This document shows positions 19,913-28,928 of a stretch of 64,000 bases of DNA, piece after piece. Position 1 is the stretch's first letter. Every line of letters starts with the position of its first letter. The stretch is from DATFDN01 sp963762525 (lineage in GTDB: Bacteria > Pseudomonadota > Alphaproteobacteria > Acetobacterales > Acetobacteraceae), in the NCBI GenBank assembly GCA_963762525.1, contig CAVXKT010000003.1, positions 1-64,000 of the forward strand. The letters run 5' to 3'. The position numbers and the translations under genes were made by a program. A model generated the notes under the pieces. That model made no database searches, had not been told where the DNA came from, and saw only the letters and a list, made by a program, of their open reading frames with translations.

Positions 19913-21817
19913 ATGACCACCGCCCGCTTGAAGTCCACTCCTTTCCGACTGGCGGTTACGCTCGCGCTCGCGCTCACGCTCCTCGTCCTCTCCCGGCCCG
20001 GGACCGCCAAGACCACGATCCACCATCTCGCCATCGAGGTCACGGTCGCGGCGGACGGCACCTATGTCCAGACCTTTCACGAGGAAACAACCGCCAGCAC
20101 CACGGTCGAGGCGCAGGCCGAGGCGCAAGTGCCGCTCGCGTTCAATCCATCCCTCGAAACACTGGATGTGCTGGACGCCTATACGCTCAAGCCGGACGGC
20201 ACCCGCAAGGATGTCGATGCGGGTGCCATCAAATCACAGTTGCCGCCGGCGGTCCGCACCGCGCCAATGTTCTCCGACGTGCAGGAAAAGGTCGTGATCT
20301 TTCCCGATCTCGCCGCCAACGACACGAGGGTGCTGACCTTCCGCCGTCGGGTCGAGCATCCGCTGTTCCCCGGCCAGTTCACCTGGTGGGAGGACTTTCC
20401 GCGCAATCAGGCATGGGAAGACGTGGCCATCCGGATCAGCGCGCCCGCCTCCTATGAGCTGCACGCCGAAAGCATCGACGTACCGCATGAGACGTCGCGG
20501 GAGGGCGAGCGCACGATTTATGCCTGGCGCTACAGCGCCAAGGCCGTGCCGGCCGAGCACTATGCGGTCGCCCCGATCGATCGCCGGCCGCGCTTCTTCG
20601 TCTCCAGCTTCCCCGACTACGATGCAATGGCCGCCGCCTGGCGCGCATTGGCCGAGCCGAAGGAGGCGGTGACACCGGCGATCCGCGCCAAGGCCGACGA
20701 GATCACCGCCGCCGCGGGCGCGAATCGCCGCGATCAGGCGCGGGCGCTCTATGAATGGGTCAGCAAGCACATTCGCTACGTCGCGATCTATCTCAACCGC
20801 GGCGGCATCGAGCCGCACGCGGCCGCGACGGTGCTCGCCAACGGCTATGGCGACTGCAAGGACCACGTGGTGCTGCTGGCGGCGCTGTTGAAGGCGAAGG
20901 GGATCGACAGTCGCGCCGTGCTGCTCAATCTCGGCAACGCCTATACGCTGAGCGGCCCGCCGACGATGGCGCAGTTGAACCACGTGCTGACCTACATTCC
21001 GGAGTTCGATCTCTACGCCAACTCCACGCTCGGCGTGGCGCCGTTCGGAACGCTGCTCCACTTCGAGTACGGCAAGCCCGTCGTCATGGTCGGCGCCGAT
21101 CCCGCGCTGCGCCGGCTGCCGATGCCGCCGAGCGACGCATTCGAGTTGCAAACCACGACCGACGCCAACCTGGCCGAGGACGGTCGGATCACCGGCACCA
21201 CCATCACCCGCGGCACCGGTCCGGCGGCGATCGTGGCCCGCTTCCTGGCGCGCGCCGTGCAGTCACGCGGCGACGGCGCCGCCGATCTGGCCGAGCGCCA
21301 GCTTGCCTCGATAGGTGAGGTCGGAACCGGCCGCTTCATGCCCCCCGATGCGGATTCGCTTGGCGGGACGGCAACGCTTGCCGGCCAGTTCACACTGGAA
21401 CCGCAACCCGGCCTGCTCGAGGGCGACGCCTTCGCGCCGCCGCGCGGGCTGGCGCTGTTCGTGCCGCCCGGCGATTTGCTTCTCGGCCCGGCCAATAGCC
21501 TCTCGCTCTCCGAAGACGAGCCGACACCCTGCTTCCCGGGCCATCAGATCGAGGAATTATTGCTCCTGCTGCCCGCCGGCCACGCGCCGGCGAAGCTGCC
21601 GCCCGACCGGGCGGTGGAGAATGCCGCCTTCGCCTACCATTCGCACTGGACGCTGCACGACAACGTGCTGACGGTGCGGCGCGAACTCAACTCCAACATC
21701 GCGACGCCGCTTTGCGAAGGCGCTTCGCGCCATGAAGCCGTCGCGGCGATGCGGCTGATCCGCCGCGACCGACAAGCGATGGTAACGCTGGAAGCCGCGA
21801 CCAAGCCGGGGGAATAG
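19913..21817 (+). CDS. DUF3857/transglutaminase-core exported protein
   Basis: A 634-residue intact protein. Residues 1-33 form a signal peptide (LAVTLALALTLLVLS, then TAK). DUF3857 occupies roughly 40-230. The transglutaminase-like core has the catalytic cysteine in NGYGDCKDH (Cys 315), the histidine in LNHVLTYIPEFD and an aspartate in DLYANST; all three residues of the papain-like triad are present, so it may be an active periplasmic peptidase or transamidase. The C-terminal part resembles DUF3858-type beta domains. The ATG has GGAGG upstream. It is divergent from the RuBisCO-like gene. Its target is unknown. Confidence 0.85.
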   Translation: MTTARLKSTPFRLAVTLALALTLLVLSRPGTAKTTIHHLAIEVTVAADGTYVQTFHEETTASTTVEAQAEAQVPLAFNPSLETLDVLDAYTLKPDGTRKDVDAGAIKSQLPPAVRTAPMFSDVQEKVVIFPDLAANDTRVLTFRRRVEHPLFPGQFTWWEDFPRNQAWEDVAIRISAPASYELHAESIDVPHETSREGERTIYAWRYSAKAVPAEHYAVAPIDRRPRFFVSSFPDYDAMAAAWRALAEPKEAVTPAIRAKADEITAAAGANRRDQARALYEWVSKHIRYVAIYLNRGGIEPHAAATVLANGYGDCKDHVVLLAALLKAKGIDSRAVLLNLGNAYTLSGPPTMAQLNHVLTYIPEFDLYANSTLGVAPFGTLLHFEYGKPVVMVGADPALRRLPMPPSDAFELQTTTDANLAEDGRITGTTITRGTGPAAIVARFLARAVQSRGDGAADLAERQLASIGEVGTGRFMPPDADSLGGTATLAGQFTLEPQPGLLEGDAFAPPRGLALFVPPGDLLLGPANSLSLSEDEPTPCFPGHQIEELLLLLPAGHAPAKLPPDRAVENAAFAYHSHWTLHDNVLTVRRELNSNIATPLCEGASRHEAVAAMRLIRRDRQAMVTLEAATKPGE

Positions 21818-21838
21818 CTGTTCGGGCGTTCGCGCAGC

Positions 21839-22558
21839 TCAACCCGACTGTCCGGCCGACACCGCCAGATAACGCGATTGCACGTCGGCATCGGCGCGCA
21901 GGTCGGCAATGCTGCCCGACCACGCCACTCGGCCCTTCTCGATCACCGCCGCACGGTCGGCGACGCGGGCGGCGAAGTGCAGGTTCTGCTCGGCGAGCAG
22001 GACCGTTACGCCCTGCCGCTTCAGCGCCAGGATGGCTTCCGCCATCTGTTCGATGATGACCGGCGCCAGCCCCTCGCTCGGCTCGTCCAGCAGGATCAGC
22101 CGCGGGTTGCCCATCAGGGTGCGGGCGATGGTCAGCATCTGCTGCTCGCCGCCGCTCATGCTTCCGCCCGGCCGATCCCGCATCGCGCCGAGATTGGGAA
22201 ACAGCGCGAACAATCGCGCTGGCGTCCAGGGCGCCAGTCCGGCGCGCGGCGGCTGGCGGCCGATGTCGAGATTTTCCGTTACCGTGAGCCCGGTGAAGAC
22301 GCGGCGCTCCTCCGGCACGTAGCCCAATCCGAGTCGGGCCGCGCGGTAAGGCTCGCGGCCGGTGATGTCGATGCCGTCGAACAGGATCCGGCCGGCCGCG
22401 GGACGCACCAGGCCGATGATCGATTTGATGGTGGTGCTCTTGCCGGCGCCGTTGCGCCCCAGCAGCACCAGAATCTCGCCGCGTCCGAGTTCGAAGGAGA
22501 GATCGCGCAGGATATGCGCGCGACCATAGAAGCTGTTGAGCGCCTCCACGCGCAGCAT
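21839..22558 (-). CDS. livF: Branched-chain amino acid-type ABC transporter ATPase LivF
   Basis: A 239-residue cytoplasmic ATPase of the HAAT importer family. Walker A is GRNGAGKSTTIKSI, the signature SMSGGEQQMLTIARTLM, Walker B LILLDEPSEGLAPVI and the switch region AEQNLHFA, a LivF-type sequence. Its ATG shares one base with the LivG stop (TGATG). LivF closes a four-gene minus-strand operon. The solute may be an amino acid, amide, short carboxylate or urea; the family is broad. Confidence 0.9.
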   Translation of the reverse strand: MLRVEALNSFYGRAHILRDLSFELGRGEILVLLGRNGAGKSTTIKSIIGLVRPAAGRILFDGIDITGREPYRAARLGLGYVPEERRVFTGLTVTENLDIGRQPPRAGLAPWTPARLFALFPNLGAMRDRPGGSMSGGEQQMLTIARTLMGNPRLILLDEPSEGLAPVIIEQMAEAILALKRQGVTVLLAEQNLHFAARVADRAAVIEKGRVAWSGSIADLRADADVQSRYLAVSAGQSG

Positions 22559-23307
22559 CAACGGTCGCTCATCATGCCGCTGCCGAGATACACTTCGCGC
22601 ACCAGCGCGTCGGCGCGGATGGCATCGGCATCGCCCTCGGCGATCAGCTCACCGCGGTTCAGCACCAGGATGCGGTCGGCGGTGCCGAACACCACATCCA
22701 TGTCGTGCTCGGTGAACAGCACGGCGACATCGCCGGCGTCGGCGATCCCGCGCGTGAGCGCCATCAGCCCGGCGCGCTCGGCCGGCGCCATGCCGGCGGT
22801 GGGTTCGTCCATCAGCAGCAGGCGCGGCCGGCCGGCCAGCGCCATCGCCAGCTCCAGCCGCTTGAGATCGCCATAGGCGAGCACGCCGGCCGCGCGGTCC
22901 GCCTCCGCACCCAGCGCCACCCGATCGAGCAGGGCGTCGGCCTCGCGGGCGTACAGCGCGGTGGCGCGCACCAATGGGCGCCAAACGCGGCGGTGATGCG
23001 CGATCAACGACATCTGGATGTTCTCGCGCACCGTCATCGACGTGAAAGTGGCGGTGATCTGGAACGTTCGCCCGACGCCGAGCCGGCAAATCCCGCGCGG
23101 ACCGAGGCCGCGCAGGCTGCGACCATCTAGTCGGATCTCTCCGCTGTCGGGCGCGAGTTGGCCGCCCAGCATGTTGAAGCAGGTCGACTTGCCGGCGCCG
23201 TTCGGGCCGATCAGCGCCAGCATCTCGCCCGCGGCCACCCGGAACGACACCGCGGAAACGGCGGCGACACCGCCAAACGCCTTGCTGATGTTTTCGACCT
23301 CAAGCAC
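22558..23307 (-). CDS. livG: Branched-chain amino acid-type ABC transporter ATPase LivG
   Basis: A 249-residue ATPase, partner of LivF. Walker A is GPNGAGKSTCFNMLGGQ and Walker B LLLMDEPTAGMAPAER, followed by LFTEHDMDVVF, the LivG-type switch histidine. The family signature position is LAYGDLKRLELAMALA, where YGD replaces the usual SGG as is common in LivG. LivG starts eight bases before the fused permease gene ends and its TGA overlaps the LivF start, so the operon is translationally coupled. Confidence 0.9.
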   Translation of the reverse strand: MLEVENISKAFGGVAAVSAVSFRVAAGEMLALIGPNGAGKSTCFNMLGGQLAPDSGEIRLDGRSLRGLGPRGICRLGVGRTFQITATFTSMTVRENIQMSLIAHHRRVWRPLVRATALYAREADALLDRVALGAEADRAAGVLAYGDLKRLELAMALAGRPRLLLMDEPTAGMAPAERAGLMALTRGIADAGDVAVLFTEHDMDVVFGTADRILVLNRGELIAEGDADAIRADALVREVYLGSGMMSDR

Positions 23308-25162
23308 CGGCGACGAACCGCCGTCGCCGGCTGCGGCGCTCCGTCGCCAGCAGTTGCGCCGCGCCGGCGATTCCCTCGGGAAACAGAAGCACGAGGGCGA
23401 CGATGATCGCCCCGAGGATCAGCCGCCAGAGATGGGTGATTTGCAGCAGCCAATCGGAAAGCCCGGTATAGACGAGTGCGCCGAGGATCGGACCGGATAC
23501 GCTCCCGACGCCGCCGAGCAGCACCATGACCAGCGCGTCAACCGAGCGCGAGATGCTGATATAGGTCGGGAAGACGCCGCCTTTGGCATAAGCGAAAACG
23601 CCGCCGGAAAGCCCCGCCGCCGCGCCGGCCAGGGTGAAGGCCGCGAGGCGGAGCCGCGTGGTGTCGAGCCCGATCGCCTCCGCCCGCGATGCCTGGTCGC
23701 GGCTCGCGCGGATCGCATAGCCGAGCGGCGCGTGCAGGATGCGACGCAATGCCAGGGTGCCGCCGGCGCACAGGCCGAGCGCGAGCCAGTAATAGGCGGC
23801 GGGCGATTTCGCCCATGCGGCCGGCCAGACACCGAGAATGCCGTTATCGCCCCCGGTCACGCCGACGAACTGGAACGCCGCCGCCCAGACGATTTGCGCG
23901 AATGCCAGCGTGAGCATGGCGAGATAGACGCCCGAGAGCCGCACGACGAAACCGCCGAAAATCAGCGCCGCGATTCCGGCCGCGACCGGCGCGATCGCGA
24001 GCCCGATCGGCATCGGCCAAGCGAGCGCCCGGGCGGCGAGGCCGGCGGCGTAGGCGCCGATGCCGAACCAGGCGGCATGGCCGAAGCTCGCCATGCCCCC
24101 CGGCCCCATCATGAAGTGCAGGCTGGATGCGAACAGCACCGCAACCGCCGCCTCGGTCAGGATGGCGACAATATATGACGTGGCGAAGAACGGAGCGGCG
24201 ATCGCCGCTGCCAGCAGCAGCGCGCCGGCGATCCGGACCCCGGGCGTGGCCGGCCGGACGGGTGCTGCCTCCACCATGCGCGCCGTCCCGGTCACGGCGC
24301 GGCCGAGCAGGCCGTTGGGGCGCAGGATCAGCACCACCGCCATCACCGCGAACACCAGCACGAGGGTGATCTTCGGCAGCAGGACGATGCCGAACGTCTG
24401 CAACAGCCCGATCAGCAGGGCGGCCAGGAAGGCACCGGTGACGCTGCCCAGTCCGCCGACCACGACCACCACGAACGCATCGGTGATCGCGGTGAGGTCG
24501 ATGCCGAGATTGGCCGAGGCATCGGGCAGGGCCAGAATGCCGCCCAACCCCGCGAGCCCGGCGCCGAGGGCGAAAACGGTGGTGAACAACATCCGCTGAT
24601 CGACCCCGAGGGCGCCGACCATCTCGCGGTCCTCGGTCGCGGCGCGCACCAATCGCCCCCATCGGGTGCGCGCGAACAAGAGCCAGAGCGCCGCCAGTAC
24701 CGCCGGCCCGACGCCGATCATCGCCAAATCGTAAGTCGGGAAGCGCTGGCCGGCGAGGGTGACGAAGCCGCGCAACCAGGGCGGACGTGCGAGCGTCAGA
24801 TCATCCGGCCCCCAGATATGCAGCGTCGCATCCTGCACGATCAGCACCACGCCGAAGGTGGCGAGCAACTGGAACAGCTCCGGTGCGCGATAGATGCGCC
24901 GGAGCAATCCCATTTCCAGCAGCGCACCGGCCGCCGCCAACGCCAGCGCGGTCGCCACCGCACCGAGCGCGAACCAGGCCGGTGTGCGGGGTAGATGCGA
25001 GAGCACCGTCCAGCCGACATAGGCGCCCAGCATGTACAGACTGCCGTGCGAGAAATTCACCACCCGGGTGACGCCGAAGATCACCGTGAGGCCGGCGGCG
25101 AGCAGGAACAGCGACGACGCGCCGGAGAGGCCGGTCAGCAGCTCGATGAGGAAGAAACTCAT
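23300..25162 (-). CDS. Fused branched-chain amino acid-type ABC permease (LivH-LivM)
   Basis: A 620-residue intact membrane protein joining the two HAAT permeases in one chain. Residues 1 to about 290 are LivH-like (GLTVIFGVTRVVNFSHGSLY, then AFVVVVVGGLGSVTGAFLAA) and about 300-620 are LivM-like (GPGGMASFGHAAWFGIGAYA, DALVMVLLGGVGSVSGPILG). In most species these are separate genes; fusions are known but a minority. Each half contains an EAA-type loop (EDREMVGALGVDQ; SRDQASRAEAIGLD). It overlaps LivG by eight bases and the di-haem gene by four (ATGA). Confidence 0.9.
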   Translation of the reverse strand: MSFFLIELLTGLSGASSLFLLAAGLTVIFGVTRVVNFSHGSLYMLGAYVGWTVLSHLPRTPAWFALGAVATALALAAAGALLEMGLLRRIYRAPELFQLLATFGVVLIVQDATLHIWGPDDLTLARPPWLRGFVTLAGQRFPTYDLAMIGVGPAVLAALWLLFARTRWGRLVRAATEDREMVGALGVDQRMLFTTVFALGAGLAGLGGILALPDASANLGIDLTAITDAFVVVVVGGLGSVTGAFLAALLIGLLQTFGIVLLPKITLVLVFAVMAVVLILRPNGLLGRAVTGTARMVEAAPVRPATPGVRIAGALLLAAAIAAPFFATSYIVAILTEAAVAVLFASSLHFMMGPGGMASFGHAAWFGIGAYAAGLAARALAWPMPIGLAIAPVAAGIAALIFGGFVVRLSGVYLAMLTLAFAQIVWAAAFQFVGVTGGDNGILGVWPAAWAKSPAAYYWLALGLCAGGTLALRRILHAPLGYAIRASRDQASRAEAIGLDTTRLRLAAFTLAGAAAGLSGGVFAYAKGGVFPTYISISRSVDALVMVLLGGVGSVSGPILGALVYTGLSDWLLQITHLWRLILGAIIVALVLLFPEGIAGAAQLLATERRSRRRRFVAGA

Positions 25163-26402
25163 CGGCCGGCTTCCGGCGGGGAAGCGAGCGGCTCATAGCC
25201 GTCGGTCAGCGTGCCCAGGAACGCGATGATGTCCTCGATCTCCGCATCCGAGAGCGCCGGCTTCTCGCCGGGCCGGCGACCGAATGGCGGGTCGGTGTTC
25301 ACATTGGCCCGATATTGCGCCGGCAGATCGTCATATTTTCGCACGACGCCGTCGGCGCCGCGCGCGTAGAACCGCCCGGGATCGGTGTCGCGCGCCGCAT
25401 AAAAGCGCAGCACGTCGTGCAGGTCGTGGTAGATGCCGTTATGAAAGAAGACCTTCCGTATCGTCACATTGCGCAGGCTCGGCGTGCGAAACAGGCCGCA
25501 ATAGGCGGCGCGGTCGGTGAAGTCGGTGCGCAGCGGGCCGCACAAGCCGAGGTCGAACCAGGAGCGGGTCGGCGTTGGCCGGGATCGAGATGTTGCGCGG
25601 CGCCCCCAGCGCGACGAAACCGTAGTCGGTGAACTGTGGCGGGGTGCCGTCGGCGCCGCGGTGCGCTTATATGGCACTTGGCGCAATTGCCCTTGGCTGG
25701 ATCGTCGAACAGCGCGAGCCCGCGCGTCTCTTGTCGCGTCAGCGCGACGCGGCCGGCCAGGAAGGCGTCATATTTGCTGCTGTACGGATAGAACTCCGCC
25801 GCCTCCTGCTCGTACACCTCAAGCGATTTCGCCACCGCGGCGAAAGCGCGGTCCGGGTGCGCGAAGAGATCGGCGCCGAACGCCTCGCGCAGCGCCGGCG
25901 CGTACGGCGCCGCGGCGGCCTTGGCGGCAATCTGTTCCGCTCCGGTATTCGCCATCTCGAACGGCGAGAGCAGCGGAATCCTGGCCTGCTCGGCGCCCCG
26001 ATCCACGCGCCCATCCCAAGTCAGGCCGCCGGTCGGCCCGTTGTCGATGCTCTCATCGCCCTCGTCATCGGCATCGAAGTAGTGCTCGGTGAAGGGCGGA
26101 GAGGCCTGGATGTAGGTCAGCGACGGCACCGCACGCAGGCCCGGGCGGCCCATGGCGCTGCCGCCGAACTCGACGGCCCGCGAATCCGGCGGCCCGAAAG
26201 CGTGCGCCGGGTCGTGGCAGGAGGCGCAGGCGAGCTTGCCCGAGGCCGACAGCCCGGGATCGCGGAAGGCCTCGCGGCCGATCGCGCTGAGCAGCCGCGC
26301 CCGCCGAAACGCCTCGGGACGCGACATCGGGCCGGTCTCGGCGCGAAGGCCGGTGATCGCCACGCCGAGGATCACGGCCGACAGCAGGCCGCGTCGCATC
26401 AT
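25159..26402 (-). CDS. Di-haem cytochrome c peroxidase/MauG family protein (frameshifted)
   Basis: A periplasmic protein with two c-haem sites: CASCH at about residues 59-63 and CAKCH near 25690 on the minus strand. The N-terminus LLSAVILGVAITGLRAE is a signal peptide. FRDPGLSASGKLACASCHD, AVPSLTYIQASPPFTEHYF, FRTPSLRNVTIRKVFFHNG and LSDAEIEDIIAFLGTLTDGY are typical of the cytochrome c peroxidase/MauG family. Two inserted bases between about 25560 and 25680 break the frame. The ATG may be at 26402 or 26411; GGAG lies upstream of both. Its TGA overlaps the start of the permease gene (ATGA), so this haem enzyme is the first gene of a Liv-type transporter operon, which is unusual. Confidence 0.82.
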
Positions 26403-26460
26403 GGCTCGCATCGCTCCGTTTCGTGGTAAGCAGCCATTCGTCTGGACGCGAGGAGTGGAC

Positions 26461-27996
26461 ATGCGCGGACGCACGTTGCTGATTGTCGCCGCCCTCGGGC
26501 TAACCGCTTGGTCATACGACGCCCATCGTGCCGCCGCGCAGCCGCCGGGGCTGAGCAACATCGAAACCGTGGTGGTGATCTACGCGGAGAATCGCAGCTT
26601 CGACAATCTGTACGGAGACTTCCCCGGCGCCAACGGATTGGCGAACGCGCCCGCGACCCCGCAACTCGATCGCGACGGCGCACCGCTCAAGCAACTGCCG
26701 CCGGTCTGGGGCGGTTTCACCGCGAAGGGCGTCACACCCGTGGTCAGCCAGGCGATGACCGAGCACATGCCCAACCAGCCGTTCGCCGTCGATGATCCCG
26801 ACGGGCTGAACGTAAACCTCGGCGAGGTCACGCACGATCTCTGGCATCGATTCTACCAGAACCAGATGCAGATCAACGCCGGCAAGAACGATCGCTTCGT
26901 CGCCTTCGCCGATTCCGGCGGTGAGGTGATGGGGCACTATGACGGCTCCGGTCTGCCGATGTGGAGCATCGCGCAACACTACACGCTCGCCGACAATTTC
27001 TTCATGGGCGGCTTCGGCGGCTCCTTCTTCAACCACATGTATCTCGCCTGCGCTTGCGCACCGCTCTATCCGGATGCCGACAAGAGCCCGGCGAAGCCGT
27101 CGATCAGCGTGGTCGAGCCCGACGGGGTGACGCTGAAGCTCGCCGCCAACTCGCCGGCCTCGGCGCTCGGCGGGCCGCCGAAATTCGTCTCCGACGGCAA
27201 TCTCACGCCGGACTTCTATGCCGTGAACACCATGCAGCCGCCGTATCAGCCGAGCGCGGTGAAACCGGCGCCGGGCGAAGATCCCGCTTACGCCGATCCG
27301 GCCAACCCGACCACGCTGACGCCGCAGACCGAGACGACGATCGGTGATCTGCTCACCGCGAAGGGCATCGGCTGGGCCTGGTACGCGGGGGCGTGGCAGG
27401 CGGCGCTCGACGGCAAGGGCGGGCGGCCAATTCCCAATTTCCAGTACCATCATCAGCCGTTCAACTACTTCGCCGCCTATGCGCCCGGCACGCCCGCCCG
27501 CGCCGCGCATCTGCGCGACGGCGGCCTCGACGGCGCCGCGTTCATCGCCGACATCGACGCCGGGCGCCTGCCGGCGGTCACGTTCTACAAGCCGCAAGGC
27601 AACCTCAACGAACACGCCGGCTATGCCGACGTCCGCGACGGCGACCGCCACATCGCCGACGTGATCGGCCATCTCGAGCGCAGCCCGCAATGGGCGCACA
27701 TGCTGGTGGTCGTGACCTATGACGAGAACGGCGGCTGGTGGGACCATGTGGCCCCGCCCAAGGCCGATCGCTGGGGGCCGGGCACGCGCATCCCGGCGTT
27801 CATCATCTCACCCTATGCGCGGAGGGGCTTCGTCGATCACACGCAATACGACACCGGGTCGATCCTGCGCTTCATCACCGAGCGATTCGAGTTGCCGGTG
27901 CTGCCCGGCCTCAAGCAGCGCGACGACGCGCTGGTCGCCAACGGCGGCACGAAGATGGGCGATCTCACGAACGCGCTGGTGTTGACGCAACCTTAG
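26461..27996 (+). CDS. Alkaline phosphatase-superfamily phosphoesterase (phospholipase C/acid phosphatase AcpA type)
   Basis: An intact 511-residue exported enzyme. Residues 1-27 form a signal peptide (LLIVAALGLTAWS, then RAAAQ). The first metal-site motif is VVIYAENRSFDNLYGDFPG, the ENRSFD signature with the catalytic nucleophile region; YTLADNFFMGGFGGSFFNH and VVVTYDENGGWWDHVAPP carry further metal ligands (acid residues and histidine). The C-terminal IPAFIISPYARRGFVDHTQY is characteristic. It should hydrolyse phosphomonoesters or phospholipids in the periplasm. GAGGAG precedes the ATG. It is divergent from the di-haem gene. Confidence 0.85.
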   Translation: MRGRTLLIVAALGLTAWSYDAHRAAAQPPGLSNIETVVVIYAENRSFDNLYGDFPGANGLANAPATPQLDRDGAPLKQLPPVWGGFTAKGVTPVVSQAMTEHMPNQPFAVDDPDGLNVNLGEVTHDLWHRFYQNQMQINAGKNDRFVAFADSGGEVMGHYDGSGLPMWSIAQHYTLADNFFMGGFGGSFFNHMYLACACAPLYPDADKSPAKPSISVVEPDGVTLKLAANSPASALGGPPKFVSDGNLTPDFYAVNTMQPPYQPSAVKPAPGEDPAYADPANPTTLTPQTETTIGDLLTAKGIGWAWYAGAWQAALDGKGGRPIPNFQYHHQPFNYFAAYAPGTPARAAHLRDGGLDGAAFIADIDAGRLPAVTFYKPQGNLNEHAGYADVRDGDRHIADVIGHLERSPQWAHMLVVVTYDENGGWWDHVAPPKADRWGPGTRIPAFIISPYARRGFVDHTQYDTGSILRFITERFELPVLPGLKQRDDALVANGGTKMGDLTNALVLTQP

Positions 27997-28089
27997 TCTA
28001 GCGTTGCCAGCCGCACTGGAGCGGCTCTTGGTCTTGGGGTCAATCCGCCCGTGTGCGTTGCGTAAATCAAGACTTTTGGAACAGACAAT

Positions 28090-28111
28090 GTTTCATGCAA
28101 CCATATGAAAC
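28090..28111. promoter_or_regulatory. Palindrome upstream of the DUF4336 gene
   Basis: GTTTCAT and ATGAAAC form a perfect 7-bp inverted repeat separated by 8 bases, in an AT-richer stretch 83 bases before the DUF4336 start. It could be an operator for a dimeric repressor or a small hairpin in the leader. No -35/-10 pair is clear enough to call. Confidence 0.35.
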
Positions 28112-28193
28112 TTGCGAGATTGACCTCCCGTCTGCGGTCTCCGCTACGGTCGCTTCGACTCAAACAGGATAGAACGAAGGAGAGTGTATATCC

Positions 28194-28901
28194 GTGAGGA
28201 CGCGGTTGGCAGGATTTGGGCCAGGCATTTGGGTCGGCGAGGGGCCTGTCGTGCCATTCTACGGGTTCGCCTATACAACGCGGATGGCCGTGATCCGCTT
28301 GCAGGATGGCAGCTTATTCGTGTGGTCGCCGACTGCCCTGTCGTCTGACCTCACGCAGGAGATTGATGCGTTAGGAACTGTTCGCCATCTCGTCTCACCC
28401 AATTTGTTGCACCACCTCTTTCTGGGAGAATGGAAAGCCGCTTACCCGCATGCTCGGCTCCACGCCTCACCCGGCCTGCGTAGGCGAAGGAAACTGCTGC
28501 CCTTTGACGCGGAGTTACAGGACACACCCGATCTCGCATGGGCCATGGACATTGACCAAGTCCTCATGCGTGGCAGCTTCTTCCTGACGGAAGCAGTGTT
28601 CTTTCACCATCCCAGCCACACGGCGGTATTTGCAGACCTGATCCAAAATTTCCCGCGCGACTGGTTCAAGGGTTGGCGCGGCCTTGTCGCGCGGCATGGT
28701 GGAATCGTCGCACCCAATCCCGGTGCACCGCGCGACCTTCGGGTATCGTTCCTAAACCGCCGTGCGGCACGTGCCTCGCTTCAGCGCATTCTGGCTTGGC
28801 CGATCGAGCAGGTGCTGATGGCTCACGGTGAACCGGTCACCTCGGGCGGAGCGGCCGTTGTGCGCGCTGCCTTCAAATGGCTGCACGTAAAACGACGCTG
28901 A
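28194..28901 (+). CDS. DUF4336 domain-containing protein
   Basis: A 235-residue intact protein from a GTG with GAAGGAGAG upstream. The sequence IWVGEGPVVPFYGFAYTTRM, VSPNLLHHLFLGEWKAAYPH and VFFHHPSHTAVFADLIQNF matches the DUF4336 pattern, a metallo-beta-lactamase-like fold in which HHLF and the later HHPS histidines could bind metal. GWRGLVARHGG and WPIEQVLMAHGEPV complete it. The biochemical role is not established. It sits in a lower-GC islet with the downstream, opposite-strand methyltransferase. Confidence 0.72.
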   Translation: MRTRLAGFGPGIWVGEGPVVPFYGFAYTTRMAVIRLQDGSLFVWSPTALSSDLTQEIDALGTVRHLVSPNLLHHLFLGEWKAAYPHARLHASPGLRRRRKLLPFDAELQDTPDLAWAMDIDQVLMRGSFFLTEAVFFHHPSHTAVFADLIQNFPRDWFKGWRGLVARHGGIVAPNPGAPRDLRVSFLNRRAARASLQRILAWPIEQVLMAHGEPVTSGGAAVVRAAFKWLHVKRR

Positions 28902-28928
28902 TGCGGGCCTCGCGCTGGTAGCCAAATT

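Noticed and set aside
26512..27747. A 411-codon frame opposite the phosphoesterase
   Set aside because: It is a shadow of a well-supported gene, rich in Arg/Gly/Val/His as expected of an antisense frame in GC-rich DNA.
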